Shown here: positions 27,820-38,892 of the stretch, in pieces | How positions within the stretch are numbered: position 1 is the stretch's first letter | Layout of the letters: every line of letters begins with the position of its first letter | DNA from: Halomonas litopenaei | GTDB taxonomy: Bacteria > Pseudomonadota > Gammaproteobacteria > Pseudomonadales > Halomonadaceae | NCBI RefSeq assembly: GCF_017303055.1 | Contig: NZ_JAEKJT010000005.1 | Coordinates: 484,965 to 548,964 of the forward strand | DNA length: 64,000 nt | Direction of reading: 5' to 3' | Made by a program: the position numbers and the translations under genes | Notes under the pieces: generated by a model | Told to the model about the DNA's origin: nothing | Seen by the model: only the letters and a program-made list of their open reading frames with translations | The model's database searches: none

Positions 27820-28536
27820 TCAGCCAGCAAGGCCTGTCAGCTCCCAGGCCAATGGCATCAGCAAGGCCGTCAGTACGCCGGTCAAGGTCATGCCGAGCGA
27901 TGCAAAGGCGCCGGCGGTGGGGCCCAGTTCAAAGGCACGCACCGTACCGATGGCATGGCCGTTGATACCCAGCGCCAGGCCCAGCAGACGCTGATCGGTG
28001 ATCCTGAACACCTTGCCCAGCAAGCTGACACAGGCCGTTGCCGCGACGCCGGTGATCAGCAGGCCCCCCATCAAGATCGACACGGAGCCTCCCAGGCGCT
28101 CTGTCACCCCCATGGCAATAGGGGCGGTCACTGACTTGGGGGCCAGCGAGGCCAAAAGCTCCGGTGGCGCCCCCAGCGACCAGGCGATGGCCAGCGCATA
28201 GAAAGCGGCCAGCACCGTAGAGATGGGCAAGCACACCAGCAGTGGTTTCCACAGCGCGCGCACGTGGTGCATCTGCTGATAGAGCGGCACGGCCAAGGCG
28301 ACGGTGGCGGGGCCCAGTAGGAGCATCAGCCACTGTGCTCCTTCGCGATAGTCCGCGTAGTCGATGGAGCCCCCTTTCAGCAAGGCAGCAAGCAGCAGCG
28401 AAGCCAGCAATACCGGGGGACACCATCCTGGCGAGCCCAGGCGTTTGAACAGGGCCATACCCGCGAGATAAGCGCCAATCGAAAGCACGATGGCCAGCAT
28501 GGGCATGCTCAGGTAATCCGTGATGGACAGGCTCAT
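27820..28536 (-). CDS. lrgB: LrgB/CidB family membrane protein
   Basis: A 238-residue protein with about seven membrane segments. The LrgB signatures SLAPKSVTAPIAMGVTERLGG and LGLALGINGHAIGTVRAFE are clear. LrgB works with the holin-like LrgA; the pair has been linked to control of murein hydrolase activity in Gram-positives, and homologues export glycolate or pyruvate in plants and bacteria. The ATG at 28536 overlaps the lrgA stop by 4 bases. It sits next to central carbon genes, so a metabolite-export role is as plausible as autolysis control. Confidence 0.92.
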   Translation of the reverse strand: MSLSITDYLSMPMLAIVLSIGAYLAGMALFKRLGSPGWCPPVLLASLLLAALLKGGSIDYADYREGAQWLMLLLGPATVALAVPLYQQMHHVRALWKPLLVCLPISTVLAAFYALAIAWSLGAPPELLASLAPKSVTAPIAMGVTERLGGSVSILMGGLLITGVAATACVSLLGKVFRITDQRLLGLALGINGHAIGTVRAFELGPTAGAFASLGMTLTGVLTALLMPLAWELTGLAG

Positions 28537-28922
28537 GGGGTTTTCCTGAAGGGAGCAGACGGCGTGTCTTGGGGAAGCAGACGCTGCATCAGCCACAAGG
28601 TGCTGGCCACGCTAAGCAGGGTACCCAGCGTCAGCGCCAGGCCGACCGCCAGCCAGTAACCGGCCAGCTGGTCGAAGACCCAGAAGACGCCGACCACGCC
28701 GGGCATGATCAGCATCGCCAGCAGCATGATCAAAGGTTGTGCCGCCGCAGCAATGTCGGCGTGCATTCTGCCACGCGCCAGCAGGAAGCCCGTCATCAGC
28801 ATCAACCCCACGACGCCGGGGGATAGTGGCAGCTGTCCGATGCCTGTTGCCAGGTCGCCAGCCAGCCAGAACAGGCAAAGCCACAGGAAACCTCGTAGAA
28901 CCGATGTATTGAGCGCCGCCAT
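28533..28922 (-). CDS. lrgA: LrgA/CidA family holin-like membrane protein
   Basis: A 129-residue protein with four hydrophobic helices and the LrgA features LLWLAGD-like first helix (LCLFWLAGDLATGIGQLPL), SPGVVGLMLMTGFLLARGRM and MLIMPGVVGVFWVFDQL. The start is ATG 28922, six bases after GAGG; an upstream ATG at 28943 lacks a good ribosome-binding site. It overlaps lrgB by 4 bases. It is divergent from the class I aldolase gene, sharing a 177-base control region. Confidence 0.9.
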   Translation of the reverse strand: MAALNTSVLRGFLWLCLFWLAGDLATGIGQLPLSPGVVGLMLMTGFLLARGRMHADIAAAAQPLIMLLAMLIMPGVVGVFWVFDQLAGYWLAVGLALTLGTLLSVASTLWLMQRLLPQDTPSAPFRKTP

Positions 28923-29099
28923 ATCATTCCTCAAGTGCGTCATGTCACTGACTGGGGCCAATGGAAATGAGCCATTGTGCCGATAACTGACACCCGGGTC
29001 AGCTTTGGGGGCTCTCGTTCGTGATGCTCTTCCGCTACCCTGTTGACGTTGACCTTTACCGACCGCCCGACGGATTCGGGCACGACAGGGAGATGCATG

Positions 29100-30152
29100 A
29101 TGAGTGATATTGCCAGCTGGCTGGGCGCCGAGGCAGAGGATCTGTTGACGCACGAGTGTCGTGGAATTGCCAAGGAGCAGCTGCACCTGCCCGGTGCCGA
29201 CTTTGTCGACCGCGTCATGATGGACTCCGATAGGACCCCGGCGGTGCTGCGGGGCATGCAGACGCTGTTCGATCACGGCCGGCTGGGCGGCACAGGATAT
29301 CTGAGTATCCTGCCAGTGGATCAGGGGATCGAGCACTCCGCCGGGGCATCCTTTGCGCCCAACCCCATCTACTTTGATCCCGCCAACATTGTCGAATTGG
29401 CCATTGAAGGGGGCTGCAATGCCGTGGCCTCTACCCTTGGTGGTCTGTCGTCGGTCGCGCGTCGCTACGCTCATCGCATTCCGATGATGCTCAAGCTCAA
29501 CCATAACGAGACGCTGACCTATCCCGCCCTGTACGACCAGACGCTGTTCGCTGAGGTCGACCAGGCCTTTGACATGGGCTGCGTAGCGGTCGGTGCGACG
29601 ATCTACTTTGGCTCACCGGAAAGCCGTCGTCAGATCGAAGAGATCAGTGCCGCCTTTGAGCGTGCGCACGAGCTGGGAATGGTCACCGTGCTGTGGGCCT
29701 ACCTGCGTAACCCGGGCTTCAAGCATGAGGGAACGGATTATCACGTTGCCTCAGACCTCACCAGCCAGGCGGTCCACCTGGCGGCAACGCTCAAGGCGGA
29801 TATCGTCAAACAGAAGCTGCCTGAGAACAACGACGGCTACCGCAAGATCGGCTTTGGCAACACCCATGAAAAGGTCTACAGCGAGCTGACCAGCGATCAC
29901 CCCATCGACCTGGCCCGTTATCAGGTGGCCAACGCCTACATGGGGCGTGCCGGGCTGATCAACTCCGGGGGCGCCTCGAGCGGGGAGGGGGACCTGACCC
30001 AGGCCGTGCGCACCGCTGTCATCAACAAGCGTGCCGGGGGCATGGGGCTGATATCCGGCCGCAAGGCGTTTCAGAAGCCGATGCGCGAGGGCGTTGCCCT
30101 GCTTAATGCGATTCAGGACGTCTATCTCGCCCCGGACGTGACAATCGCCTGA
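29100..30152 (+). CDS. fbaB: Fructose-bisphosphate aldolase, class I (FbaB/DhnA)
   Basis: A Schiff-base aldolase unrelated to the zinc enzyme at 24300. The 350 residues match E. coli FbaB in length and nearly throughout, for example [54 protein letters not shown] and [21 protein letters not shown] [10 protein letters not shown]. The lysine-bearing [12 protein letters not shown] segment is present. ATG 29100 was preferred over 29097 because AGGGAG at 29087-29092 is better spaced and gives the MSDIASWLG start. In E. coli FbaB is favoured in gluconeogenesis. Confidence 0.96.
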   Translation: MSDIASWLGAEAEDLLTHECRGIAKEQLHLPGADFVDRVMMDSDRTPAVLRGMQTLFDHGRLGGTGYLSILPVDQGIEHSAGASFAPNPIYFDPANIVELAIEGGCNAVASTLGGLSSVARRYAHRIPMMLKLNHNETLTYPALYDQTLFAEVDQAFDMGCVAVGATIYFGSPESRRQIEEISAAFERAHELGMVTVLWAYLRNPGFKHEGTDYHVASDLTSQAVHLAATLKADIVKQKLPENNDGYRKIGFGNTHEKVYSELTSDHPIDLARYQVANAYMGRAGLINSGGASSGEGDLTQAVRTAVINKRAGGMGLISGRKAFQKPMREGVALLNAIQDVYLAPDVTIA

Positions 30153-30267
30153 CGGCGACTGGGACAAACCTGATATCAGGATCGAGCGGACCGGGTCAGA
30201 GCGCCTGTTCAGCGACTCAGGCCCGTCTCTCTCGCTGCCGTGAGTCAGCTCGGTGCGGTTCGACAAA

Positions 30268-30305
30268 AAAGGGGCACGGCGTTCGCCGTGCCCCTTTCAT
30301 TTTTC
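30268..30305. terminator. Bidirectional terminator between fbaB and tkt
   Basis: AAAGGGGCACGGC (30268-30280), loop GTTC and GCCGTGCCCCTTT (30285-30297) form a perfect 13-bp stem. CATTTTTC follows on the plus strand and TTTGTCG on the minus strand. It serves the convergent fbaB and tkt genes. Confidence 0.88.
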
Positions 30306-30388
30306 GCTCACCACCAGTACGCGCCGTCAGCAGCCACACGCTGGGTGTGGAACCTGTAGCCGGACTGGCCGAGCTAAGCGCTGATGGC

Positions 30389-32380
30389 CTAGTCGAGCAA
30401 AGCCTTGGCGCGGGCCACCAGGTTGTCCACGGTGAAGCCGAAGTGCTTGAACAGATCGCCGGCAGGTGCCGATTCACCGAAGCTGGACATGCCGATGACG
30501 TCGCCGTCCAAGCCCACATACTTGGTCCAGTAGTCGCGGTGTCCCGCCTCGATGGCCAGGCGTGCACGCACATTGCGCGGCAGGACCGACTCTCGGTAGT
30601 CAGCGTCCTGGCTGTCGAACACATCGGTGGCCGGCATCGACACTACGCGCACCTGCTTGCCGTCGGCCTCAAGTGACTCGGCGGCTTGCATGGCCAGGGT
30701 CAGCTCGGAACCGGTGGCGATCAGGATCAGCTCAGGGGTGCCTTCACTGTCCTTCAACACGTAGCCGCCGCGCTGGATATTGGCCAGCTGGCTCTTGCTG
30801 CGGTCCTGGTGGGGCAGGTTCTGGCGTGACAGGACCAGCGCAGTGGGGCCGGCGCTGCGCTTGATGGCATGGGCCCAGGCTGCTGCCGTCTCGACCGCAT
30901 CCGCAGGACGCCAGGTGCACAGGTTGGGGGTGGTGCGCAGGCTGGTCAGCTGCTCGATGGGCTGGTGGGTCGGTCCGTCTTCACCCAGGCCAATGGAGTC
31001 GTGGGTGTAGACGAAGATCGCCTGCTGGTTCATCAGCGCCGCCATGCGCACGGCATTGCGCATATATTCCATGAAGATCAGGAAGGTGGCACCGTAGGGA
31101 ACGAAACCACCATGCAGCGCGATGCCGTTCATGATGGCGCCCATACCGAACTCACGCACCCCGTAGTGCAGGTAGTTGCCGCCAGGGGCTTCCGGGGTGA
31201 TGGCTTCAGCGCCCTTCCAGAAGGTCAGGTTGGACGGTGCCAGGTCGGCGCTGCCGCCAAGCAATTCTGGCAGCTGAGGGCCAAGCTCGTTCAGACAGCC
31301 AAGGGACGCCTTGCGTGAGGCGATGGTGTCGCCTTTTTGCTGTGCCGCCTCAACCAGTGCTTCGCTGTTCAGTTCGCTAGGCAGCTCGCCCTTCTGACGC
31401 CGCAGGAATTCACGTGCTAGTTCCGGGTGTGCCTCCTGGTAGCGTTCGAAGCGTGCTTGCCAGTCCGCCTGGTGCTGCTTGCCGCGCTCGCAGGCATCCC
31501 AGCCCTGATACACCTCTTCGGGGATGTGGAACGGCGCATGGGGCCAGTCAAGCTGCTTGCGGGCTGCGGCGACTTCTTCCTCGCCCAACGCAGCGCCGTG
31601 ACACTCTTCCTTGCCCTGCTTGTTCGGGGAGCCGAAACCGATGATGGTCTTGCAGATGATCAGGCTGGGACGATCATCCTGGGCGCGGGCCATCTCGATG
31701 GCCGCCTTGATCTCCTCGGGCTTGTGGCCGTCGACATTGGGCACCACGTGCCAGCCGTAGGCCTCGAAGCGCTTGGCAGTATCGTCGGTGAACCAGCCTT
31801 CGACCTCGCCGTCGATGGAGATACCGTTGTCGTCGTAGAAGGCGACCAGCTTGCCCAGCTTGTGAGTTCCGGCGAGGGACGCGACCTCGTGGGAGATGCC
31901 TTCCATCAGGCAGCCGTCACCCAGGAAGCAGTAGGTGTGATGATCGACGACCTCATGACCCGGACGGTTGAATTGCGCCGCGAGCGTGCGCTCCGCCATG
32001 GCCATGCCCACCGCGTTGGCCAGCCCCTGACCAAGCGGTCCAGTGGTGGTCTCGACGCCTGGCGCGTAGCCGTATTCCGGATGGCCGGCGGTCTTGGCGT
32101 GCAGTTGACGGAAGTTCTGCAGCTCTTCCAGGCCCAGGTCATAGCCGGACAGGTGTAACAGGGAGTAGAGCAGCATGGAGCCGTGGCCGTTGGACAACAC
32201 GAAACGGTCGCGATCGGCCCACTTGGGATCGTCGGGGTTGTGGACGAGATAGTCGTTCCACAGTACCTCAGCGATATCGGCCATGCCCATCGGGGCTCCG
32301 GGGTGGCCGGAGTTGGCTTTCTGGACAGCATCCATGGAAAGGGCGCGAATGGCGTTGGCCAGTTCGAAACGGGACGGCAT
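30389..32380 (-). CDS. tkt: Transketolase
   Basis: Transketolase moves two-carbon units between pentose-phosphate sugars using thiamine diphosphate. The 663 residues match TktA (663 in E. coli). Visible: N-terminal [23 protein letters not shown], the ThDP segment [23 protein letters not shown]-like [14 protein letters not shown], the pyrimidine-domain YVHDSIG-like [21 protein letters not shown], and a C-terminal domain ending near [13 protein letters not shown]. It shares the locus with epd, pgk and both aldolases, and is divergent from metK. Confidence 0.97.
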   Translation of the reverse strand: MPSRFELANAIRALSMDAVQKANSGHPGAPMGMADIAEVLWNDYLVHNPDDPKWADRDRFVLSNGHGSMLLYSLLHLSGYDLGLEELQNFRQLHAKTAGHPEYGYAPGVETTTGPLGQGLANAVGMAMAERTLAAQFNRPGHEVVDHHTYCFLGDGCLMEGISHEVASLAGTHKLGKLVAFYDDNGISIDGEVEGWFTDDTAKRFEAYGWHVVPNVDGHKPEEIKAAIEMARAQDDRPSLIICKTIIGFGSPNKQGKEECHGAALGEEEVAAARKQLDWPHAPFHIPEEVYQGWDACERGKQHQADWQARFERYQEAHPELAREFLRRQKGELPSELNSEALVEAAQQKGDTIASRKASLGCLNELGPQLPELLGGSADLAPSNLTFWKGAEAITPEAPGGNYLHYGVREFGMGAIMNGIALHGGFVPYGATFLIFMEYMRNAVRMAALMNQQAIFVYTHDSIGLGEDGPTHQPIEQLTSLRTTPNLCTWRPADAVETAAAWAHAIKRSAGPTALVLSRQNLPHQDRSKSQLANIQRGGYVLKDSEGTPELILIATGSELTLAMQAAESLEADGKQVRVVSMPATDVFDSQDADYRESVLPRNVRARLAIEAGHRDYWTKYVGLDGDVIGMSSFGESAPAGDLFKHFGFTVDNLVARAKALLD

Positions 32381-32748
32381 TGAGGGCTCCTCGCCTGGGG
32401 CAAAGTGTCAATCTGACGTTGGCGTGCCCGGTGTGGGCGGCGCAGCGGCGTCAAGGCTGAGCGCCGCCAGTCAAGCCCGCGGACAGCGAGGGCGAAGGGG
32501 CGGCGCAGATCGGTCGGGGACATATTGTCGCCGGAAAAGGGCGATCCATCAAATGCACGCAGCCTTGACCCTGGCCGTAGCGGCGGCCCGCAGGCAGCCG
32601 GATCGCTAGGAACAGAGCGGTCGAGCGTGTAGAATTCTGCTCCGCCAGGTCCGCGCGGAATCTGCACATTGCGCCCGCTCCAGCGGACGCTTCTGTTTCC
32701 ACCTGCCAGGCCCGCCTGCCGATTATCCTACAGAGGGTCGAGGACGCC
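32381..32748. other. Divergent tkt/metK intergenic region
   Basis: 368 bases with no gene. GGCGGCGC (32436-32443) and GCGCCGCC (32461-32468) form an 8-bp stem in the tkt leader. No SAM riboswitch architecture was recognised upstream of metK, and no promoter good enough to name. A GAGG lies before the metK ATG. Confidence 0.5.
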
Positions 32749-33969
32749 ATGAGCGAATACTCCCTGTTTACCTCCGAGTCCGTGTCCGAAGGACACCCGG
32801 ACAAGATTGCTGACCAGATTTCCGATGCCGTGCTCGATGCGCTCATCGCGCGGGACAAGAATGCCCGCGTGGCCTGCGAAACGCTGGTCAAGACTGGTGT
32901 CGCCATCGTGGCCGGTGAGATCACCACCTCCGCTTGGGTCGATCTCGAAGATCTGGTGCGCAAGGTGATCATGGATATTGGCTACACCTCCTCCGACGTA
33001 GGCTTCGACGGGGAAACCTGCGGGGTGATGAACCTGATCGGCAAGCAGAGTGTCGAGATCGCCCAAGGCGTGGATCGCGACAAGCCGGAGGATCAGGGGG
33101 CTGGCGATCAGGGCCTGATGTTCGGTTACGCCACCAACGAGACCGAGTCGTACATGCCGGCGCCGATTCATTACAGCCATCGTCTGGTCGAGCGTCAGGC
33201 CGAGCTGCGCAAGCAGGGCTTGCTGCCCTGGTTGCGTCCAGATGCCAAGAGCCAGCTGACCATGCGCTACGACGATACGGGCAAGCCCTGTGCCGTCGAC
33301 GCGGTGGTGCTATCGACCCAGCATGATCCGGAGATCGATCAGGAACAGCTGCGTCAGATGGTGCAGCGCGAGATCATCGAACATGTGCTGCCGGCGGAGT
33401 GGCTGTCGGACAACACCCGCTACCACATCAATCCGACCGGCAAGTTCGTGATTGGTGGTCCGGTAGGAGACTGTGGACTGACCGGGCGCAAGATCATTGT
33501 GGACACCTACGGTGGCATGGCGCGCCATGGTGGCGGCGCCTTCTCCGGCAAGGACCCGTCCAAGGTCGACCGCAGCGCCGCCTATGCAGGCCGCTATGTG
33601 GCCAAGAACATCGTGGCAGCGGGGCTGGCAGAGCGCTGTGAGATTCAGGTGTCCTACGCGATCGGGGTGGCAGAGCCTACCTCTGTTTCCATCAATACCT
33701 TTGGTACAGGCCGTATCGACGATGAGCGTATCGTCGAGCTGGTGCGTGAACACTTCGACCTCCGCCCCAATGCGATTACCCGCATGCTCGACCTGCTGCA
33801 CCCCATGTATCAGCTGACAGCGGCCTACGGCCACTTCGGCCGTGAACCCTTCGAGGCCAGCTATAGCTGGACCGATACCGAGGGCAAGACTCACACCGAG
33901 ACCTTCACCGCCTTCCCGTGGGAGAAGGTGGATCGTGCCGATGCGCTGCGGAGTGCAGCAGGGCTGTAA
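32749..33969 (+). CDS. metK: S-adenosylmethionine synthetase
   Basis: MetK makes S-adenosylmethionine from methionine and ATP. The 406 residues have the family hallmarks [19 protein letters not shown] (catalytic His in GHPDK), the substrate-loop region [14 protein letters not shown], the ATP-binding [14 protein letters not shown] and the phosphate motif [20 protein letters not shown]. coli MetK is 384 residues. It is divergent from tkt and is followed by a strong terminator; metF, another methionine-cycle gene, is 6.8 kb downstream. Confidence 0.98.
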   Translation: MSEYSLFTSESVSEGHPDKIADQISDAVLDALIARDKNARVACETLVKTGVAIVAGEITTSAWVDLEDLVRKVIMDIGYTSSDVGFDGETCGVMNLIGKQSVEIAQGVDRDKPEDQGAGDQGLMFGYATNETESYMPAPIHYSHRLVERQAELRKQGLLPWLRPDAKSQLTMRYDDTGKPCAVDAVVLSTQHDPEIDQEQLRQMVQREIIEHVLPAEWLSDNTRYHINPTGKFVIGGPVGDCGLTGRKIIVDTYGGMARHGGGAFSGKDPSKVDRSAAYAGRYVAKNIVAAGLAERCEIQVSYAIGVAEPTSVSINTFGTGRIDDERIVELVREHFDLRPNAITRMLDLLHPMYQLTAAYGHFGREPFEASYSWTDTEGKTHTETFTAFPWEKVDRADALRSAAGL

Positions 33970-34028
33970 TGTGCCCGCTGGTGATAGATTGACGACACGC
34001 TAGCCTCCCGCCTGGTGTCCGTCATACC

Positions 34029-34063
34029 AAGACCCGCCCAGCCAAGCTGGGCGGGTCTTTTTT
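34029..34063 (+). terminator. Rho-independent terminator after metK
   Basis: AAGACCCGCCCAGC (34029-34042), loop CAA and GCTGGGCGGGTCTT, followed by a run of T to 34063. Confidence 0.92.
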
Positions 34064-34388
34064 GTTCTGCCAGCGATCGGCAAGGGGCGATATCTCCAGG
34101 GTTGGGTGAATAGCTACTGACTGCGAAGAAGATGCTTACTTTCTTGCGTATTCATGTGAGCGTTTCTCCCCTTTTGTGACGACAAGATGGGGGGCAGAGT
34201 GTGATTTGGTCCCGGTTCTATTCCTTAGCAAGCATGTCCACAGTAGCCTTCGCAGCCGCCGACTAAACTGACCAGTATCCGGCCAGGTGCCAGCGTCCTC
34301 CAGGACAGAGGAACCGCCATCCAAGAGGCCCCGTCAGGCAAATGTGCTGCCTGGTTGCCCACAGCGATACGACAGGGGAATCGAACAA
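34064..34388. other. Region between metK terminator and small membrane gene
   Basis: 325 bases. A frame open to 34287 extends the next gene upstream but has no good start signal. I see no other gene, repeat or named regulatory site. Confidence 0.5.
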
Positions 34389-34808
34389 ATGAGCCGATAC
34401 CAGGAGCAGCAGAGGGTCGATACGCGCTATCCCCCAACAATGACATCATCAGTCACGTCATGGTCAGACACAGGTTCAGAGCCATGGTCAGACACATGTT
34501 CAGAGCCATGTGCAGCAAGGTCATCTCGCGAGCCTCAGGACGGCTGCCTGGAAGGCGATGCCTATCTGCAGTACCGCGAGTTGTTCTTGACCAAGCTGGC
34601 GCTTGAAGTCGCGGCGGCCTTGGCGACATTCCTGGTGACCGCCGCCGCCATCATGATGATGTTGTTGCAGCAGCAGGGCTTGCTCACGGCCGTCATCGTG
34701 ATTGCCTTGAGTGTTCCAGCATTCGTGCTGGCGACCCAGCGGCTGTCGCGGCTTGCCGGCAATGTTGTCATGCCGACCCACCGGCCAGCCGGGGAGGCCT
34801 CGCTATGA
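34389..34808 (+). CDS. Uncharacterised membrane protein with Ser/Glu-rich N-terminus
   Basis: A 139-residue protein I do not recognise. The first 55 residues are polar and include a duplicated eight-residue unit (S-D-T-x-S-E-P-W/C), from a 24-bp tandem repeat. A short amphipathic stretch (YLQYRELFLTKLALEV) leads into two helices (about 70-93 and 98-116), separated by QQQG, and a short basic tail. ATG 34389 is the chosen start with AGGGGAA about 9 bases upstream; a longer frame from 34287 is possible. Its stop overlaps the next ATG (34805-34808), so the two are coupled. Confidence 0.6.
   Translation: MSRYQEQQRVDTRYPPTMTSSVTSWSDTGSEPWSDTCSEPCAARSSREPQDGCLEGDAYLQYRELFLTKLALEVAAALATFLVTAAAIMMMLLQQQGLLTAVIVIALSVPAFVLATQRLSRLAGNVVMPTHRPAGEASL
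34459..34506 (+). repeat. 24-bp tandem duplication inside the small membrane gene
   Basis: Two consecutive 24-base units (34459-34482 and 34483-34506), CATGGTCAGACACA then G/T-G/G and TTCAGAGC, differing by one base. A further CATG follows. The unit is in frame, so it duplicates eight residues in the N-terminus of the protein. Confidence 0.9.
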
Positions 34809-34927
34809 CGATCGCACAGCAGATATTGCTGGGTATCGCCATTGCGTCTCCGCTGCTGGGGTTGACGTGGTGGGCGGTAAAGCGGAGTGACCGGCACCTT
34901 CGGAGCCGCCAGCACGGCGACATCTGA
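34805..34927 (+). CDS. 40-residue single-helix membrane protein
   Basis: The frame MTIAQQILLGIAIASPLLGL continues TWWAVKRSDRHL and ends with TGA at 34925-34927. One membrane helix (about 6-25) is followed by a positively charged, probably cytoplasmic tail. The ATG overlaps the stop of the preceding gene (ATGA), which argues that it is translated by coupling. I know of no named family. Its tiny size means it would be missed by most gene callers. Confidence 0.55.
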   Translation: MTIAQQILLGIAIASPLLGLTWWAVKRSDRHLRSRQHGDI

Positions 34928-34947
34928 GTCTGCGTGTAGCGCGGGGG

Positions 34948-34993
34948 CGATGGTGGGGCGGATGGTGGGGCGATAGTGGGACGGATGGTGGGG
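34948..34993. repeat. 23-bp G-rich tandem duplication
   Basis: CGATGGTGGGGCGGATGG followed by TGGGG (34948-34970) is repeated with two changes at 34971-34993. Each unit itself contains two copies of a GATGGTGGGGCG-like 11-12-mer, so this is a nested repeat. It lies in the 252-base gap before ligB, which holds no gene I can support. Confidence 0.85.
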
Positions 34994-35017
34994 CGACAGT
35001 TCAGGACCTGCTGGTAA

Positions 35018-37177
<2,160 letters not shown>

Positions 37178-37266
37178 TGCGCCCTGCGGTCATCGGATCG
37201 TCACGGCCACGCCACGCCGCTGTCACCAAGAAGAGACAGGCTTTAGGGCGTCACAGGAGGATGCTC

Positions 37267-38070
37267 ATGGCCACGTCACTGACCGCCCGTACCCTGTTTG
37301 TTTCCGATCTTCACCTTGGCACTCGCGACTGTCAGGCAGCGCTGCTGTCGCGGTTACTGCGCCGAGCTCGCCCCGAACGCTTGTATCTGGTCGGAGATGT
37401 CATCGATCTGATCGCCATGCATCGACGCGCTGCGCTGCCTGCCGAACAGCAGCGGCTGGTAGGGCGCATCCTGCGCTTGGCCAAGGGCGGATGCGAGATC
37501 ATCTATATTCCCGGAAATCATGACGCTGCGCTGCGCCAACTCTGTGGCTTGCGCATGCACAGGGTGCGTATCGAGCGTCGTGCGATCCACGAAACCGCCG
37601 ACGGGCGTCGTCTGCTGGTCAGTCACGGCGACGAGTTTGATACTCACGTACGCCTGGCCCCATGGTTGATGGCCTTGGGTGATGGCATGCATCAGTTCGT
37701 GCTTTCGCTTAACCGTTGGTGCAACAAGGCGCGCAGTCTGCTGGGCTTGCCGTACTGGTCACTGGCAGCCGCGGTGAAAGGCCGTATCGGTGCCGCGCAG
37801 CGGTACGTGCAACAGTTTGAGCAGGCCGCGATCCATCAGGCCAGCCGAGAAGGTCTGGATGGCTATGTGGGGGGGCATATCCACAAGGCCGGTTTTCGCG
37901 CCCAGAATGGCGTGCTGTACTGCAATGACGGTGATTGGGTAGAGCACTGCACGGCTCTCATTGAGCGTCCCGATGGCAGTTTGGCATTGATCGATTGGGA
38001 GGGGCGTGTGATCGAGGCCGAACCCGCGATGCCACGTGCCTGCCCCGAGGGTGCCCTGGCGGGAGCCTGA
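37267..38070 (+). CDS. Metallophosphoesterase (LpxH-like)
   Basis: A 267-residue calcineurin-like phosphoesterase. The full motif set is present: SDLHLG, GDVID, YIPGNHD, VSHGDEFD and GHIHK. These make a two-metal site as in UDP-2,3-diacylglucosamine hydrolases (LpxH), but the protein is longer and has a distinct central region (LMALGDGMHQFVLSLNRWCNKARSLLG split over about 140-170) seen in the LpxH-like sub-family whose substrate is unclear. ATG 37267 is six bases after AGGAGG; ATG 37261 touches it. It follows ligB by 89 bases. Confidence 0.82.
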   Translation: MATSLTARTLFVSDLHLGTRDCQAALLSRLLRRARPERLYLVGDVIDLIAMHRRAALPAEQQRLVGRILRLAKGGCEIIYIPGNHDAALRQLCGLRMHRVRIERRAIHETADGRRLLVSHGDEFDTHVRLAPWLMALGDGMHQFVLSLNRWCNKARSLLGLPYWSLAAAVKGRIGAAQRYVQQFEQAAIHQASREGLDGYVGGHIHKAGFRAQNGVLYCNDGDWVEHCTALIERPDGSLALIDWEGRVIEAEPAMPRACPEGALAGA

Positions 38071-38078
38071 GAGGGATT

Positions 38079-38107
38079 GAGAAGGGCCGAGAAGGGCCGA
38101 GAAGGGC
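38079..38107. repeat. 10-bp tandem repeat, about 2.9 copies
   Basis: GAGAAGGGCC repeated almost three times just after the phosphoesterase stop codon. It runs into a small stem GGCGGG/CCCGCC (38105-38122) that may end the transcript. Confidence 0.8.
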
Positions 38108-38170
38108 GGGCTGTTACCCGCCATCGAGAGGCACCCGTTCGCTTGCCCGGCCTGACTCAGCGTTCGTTGT

Positions 38171-38755
38171 TCAGGCCTCTTGGCCAACAGCGGCGCCGCG
38201 GCCGCCGGTTAGCTCGCTGGCCGTTGCCAGCGTTCTGCCGGCCTCCAGCAATTCCTCCGCCAGTCGTGGGTCATTGACCGTGCGTGCCATGGCCAGACTG
38301 CCGATCATCGCAATCATCTGACCGAGCGCGCGTTTTCGCGCGTCGCTGTCCATCTCTGAGGTCCCGAGAAAGCGCTCCAGAAAGCCTTCCAGCAGGGCGG
38401 TGTAGGTGGAGCGTACCTGCTCGTCGCGCTGTGCTACATCGCTGACCAGACAGGCCAGCGGACAGGCCACCTCGTCCTTGTCGAGGGACTGACTCAGATA
38501 GGCATCGATACGCGCTTCTCGACTTTCGAGCTGCTCGAGCTCAATGGCCCCACGTCTGGCCGCATGACGAATGGCATTGGCGTAGAGCGATGATTTGCTG
38601 TCGAAGTGGGCGTAAAAGGCACCCCGGGTCAGGCCGGCGTCGGCCATCACCTCGTCGATGCTGACGGCATCGTAGCCTCGTTGGGTAAAGCAGCGAGCCG
38701 CTGCATCGAGAATGCGATGGCGGGTCTCGCGCTTGCGTTCGTTGCTCCAGGGCAT
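38171..38755 (-). CDS. TetR-family repressor
   Basis: A 194-residue regulator. The N-terminal helix-turn-helix (RHRILDAAARCFTQRGYDAV, then SIDEVMADAGLTRGAFYAHF) is textbook TetR/AcrR, followed by an alpha-helical ligand domain with CPLACLVSDVAQRDEQVR, the AcrR-like feature of transporter/efflux and electrophile-sensing regulators. The ATG at 38755 gives MPWSNERKRETRHRI. It is divergent from a glutathione S-transferase gene, with an 18-bp palindrome 21 bases upstream of its start, so it probably represses itself and the transferase. Confidence 0.9.
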   Translation of the reverse strand: MPWSNERKRETRHRILDAAARCFTQRGYDAVSIDEVMADAGLTRGAFYAHFDSKSSLYANAIRHAARRGAIELEQLESREARIDAYLSQSLDKDEVACPLACLVSDVAQRDEQVRSTYTALLEGFLERFLGTSEMDSDARKRALGQMIAMIGSLAMARTVNDPRLAEELLEAGRTLATASELTGGRGAAVGQEA

Positions 38756-38775
38756 GGGCGGTATCCGGCGACAAA

Positions 38776-38793
38776 ATATGTTGTTGAACATAT
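38776..38793. promoter_or_regulatory. TetR operator candidate
   Basis: ATATGTT-GTTG-AACATAT, a perfect inverted repeat with 7-base arms and a 4-base centre, in the 137-base gap between the divergent TetR and GST genes. Size and position suit a TetR dimer. Confidence 0.75.
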
Positions 38794-38892
38794 GGTGCCA
38801 GCGGCCATGCTGCAAGACGAGTGAGTACGACTCACGCAGCAGACGTCGGCGACTGCCGGCGGTTCCGTGTCTGATAGATAGGGGAGGTTGGC

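Noticed and set aside
32381..32748. A SAM riboswitch upstream of metK
   Set aside because: I could not find the kink-turn or conserved core of known SAM or SAH riboswitch classes.
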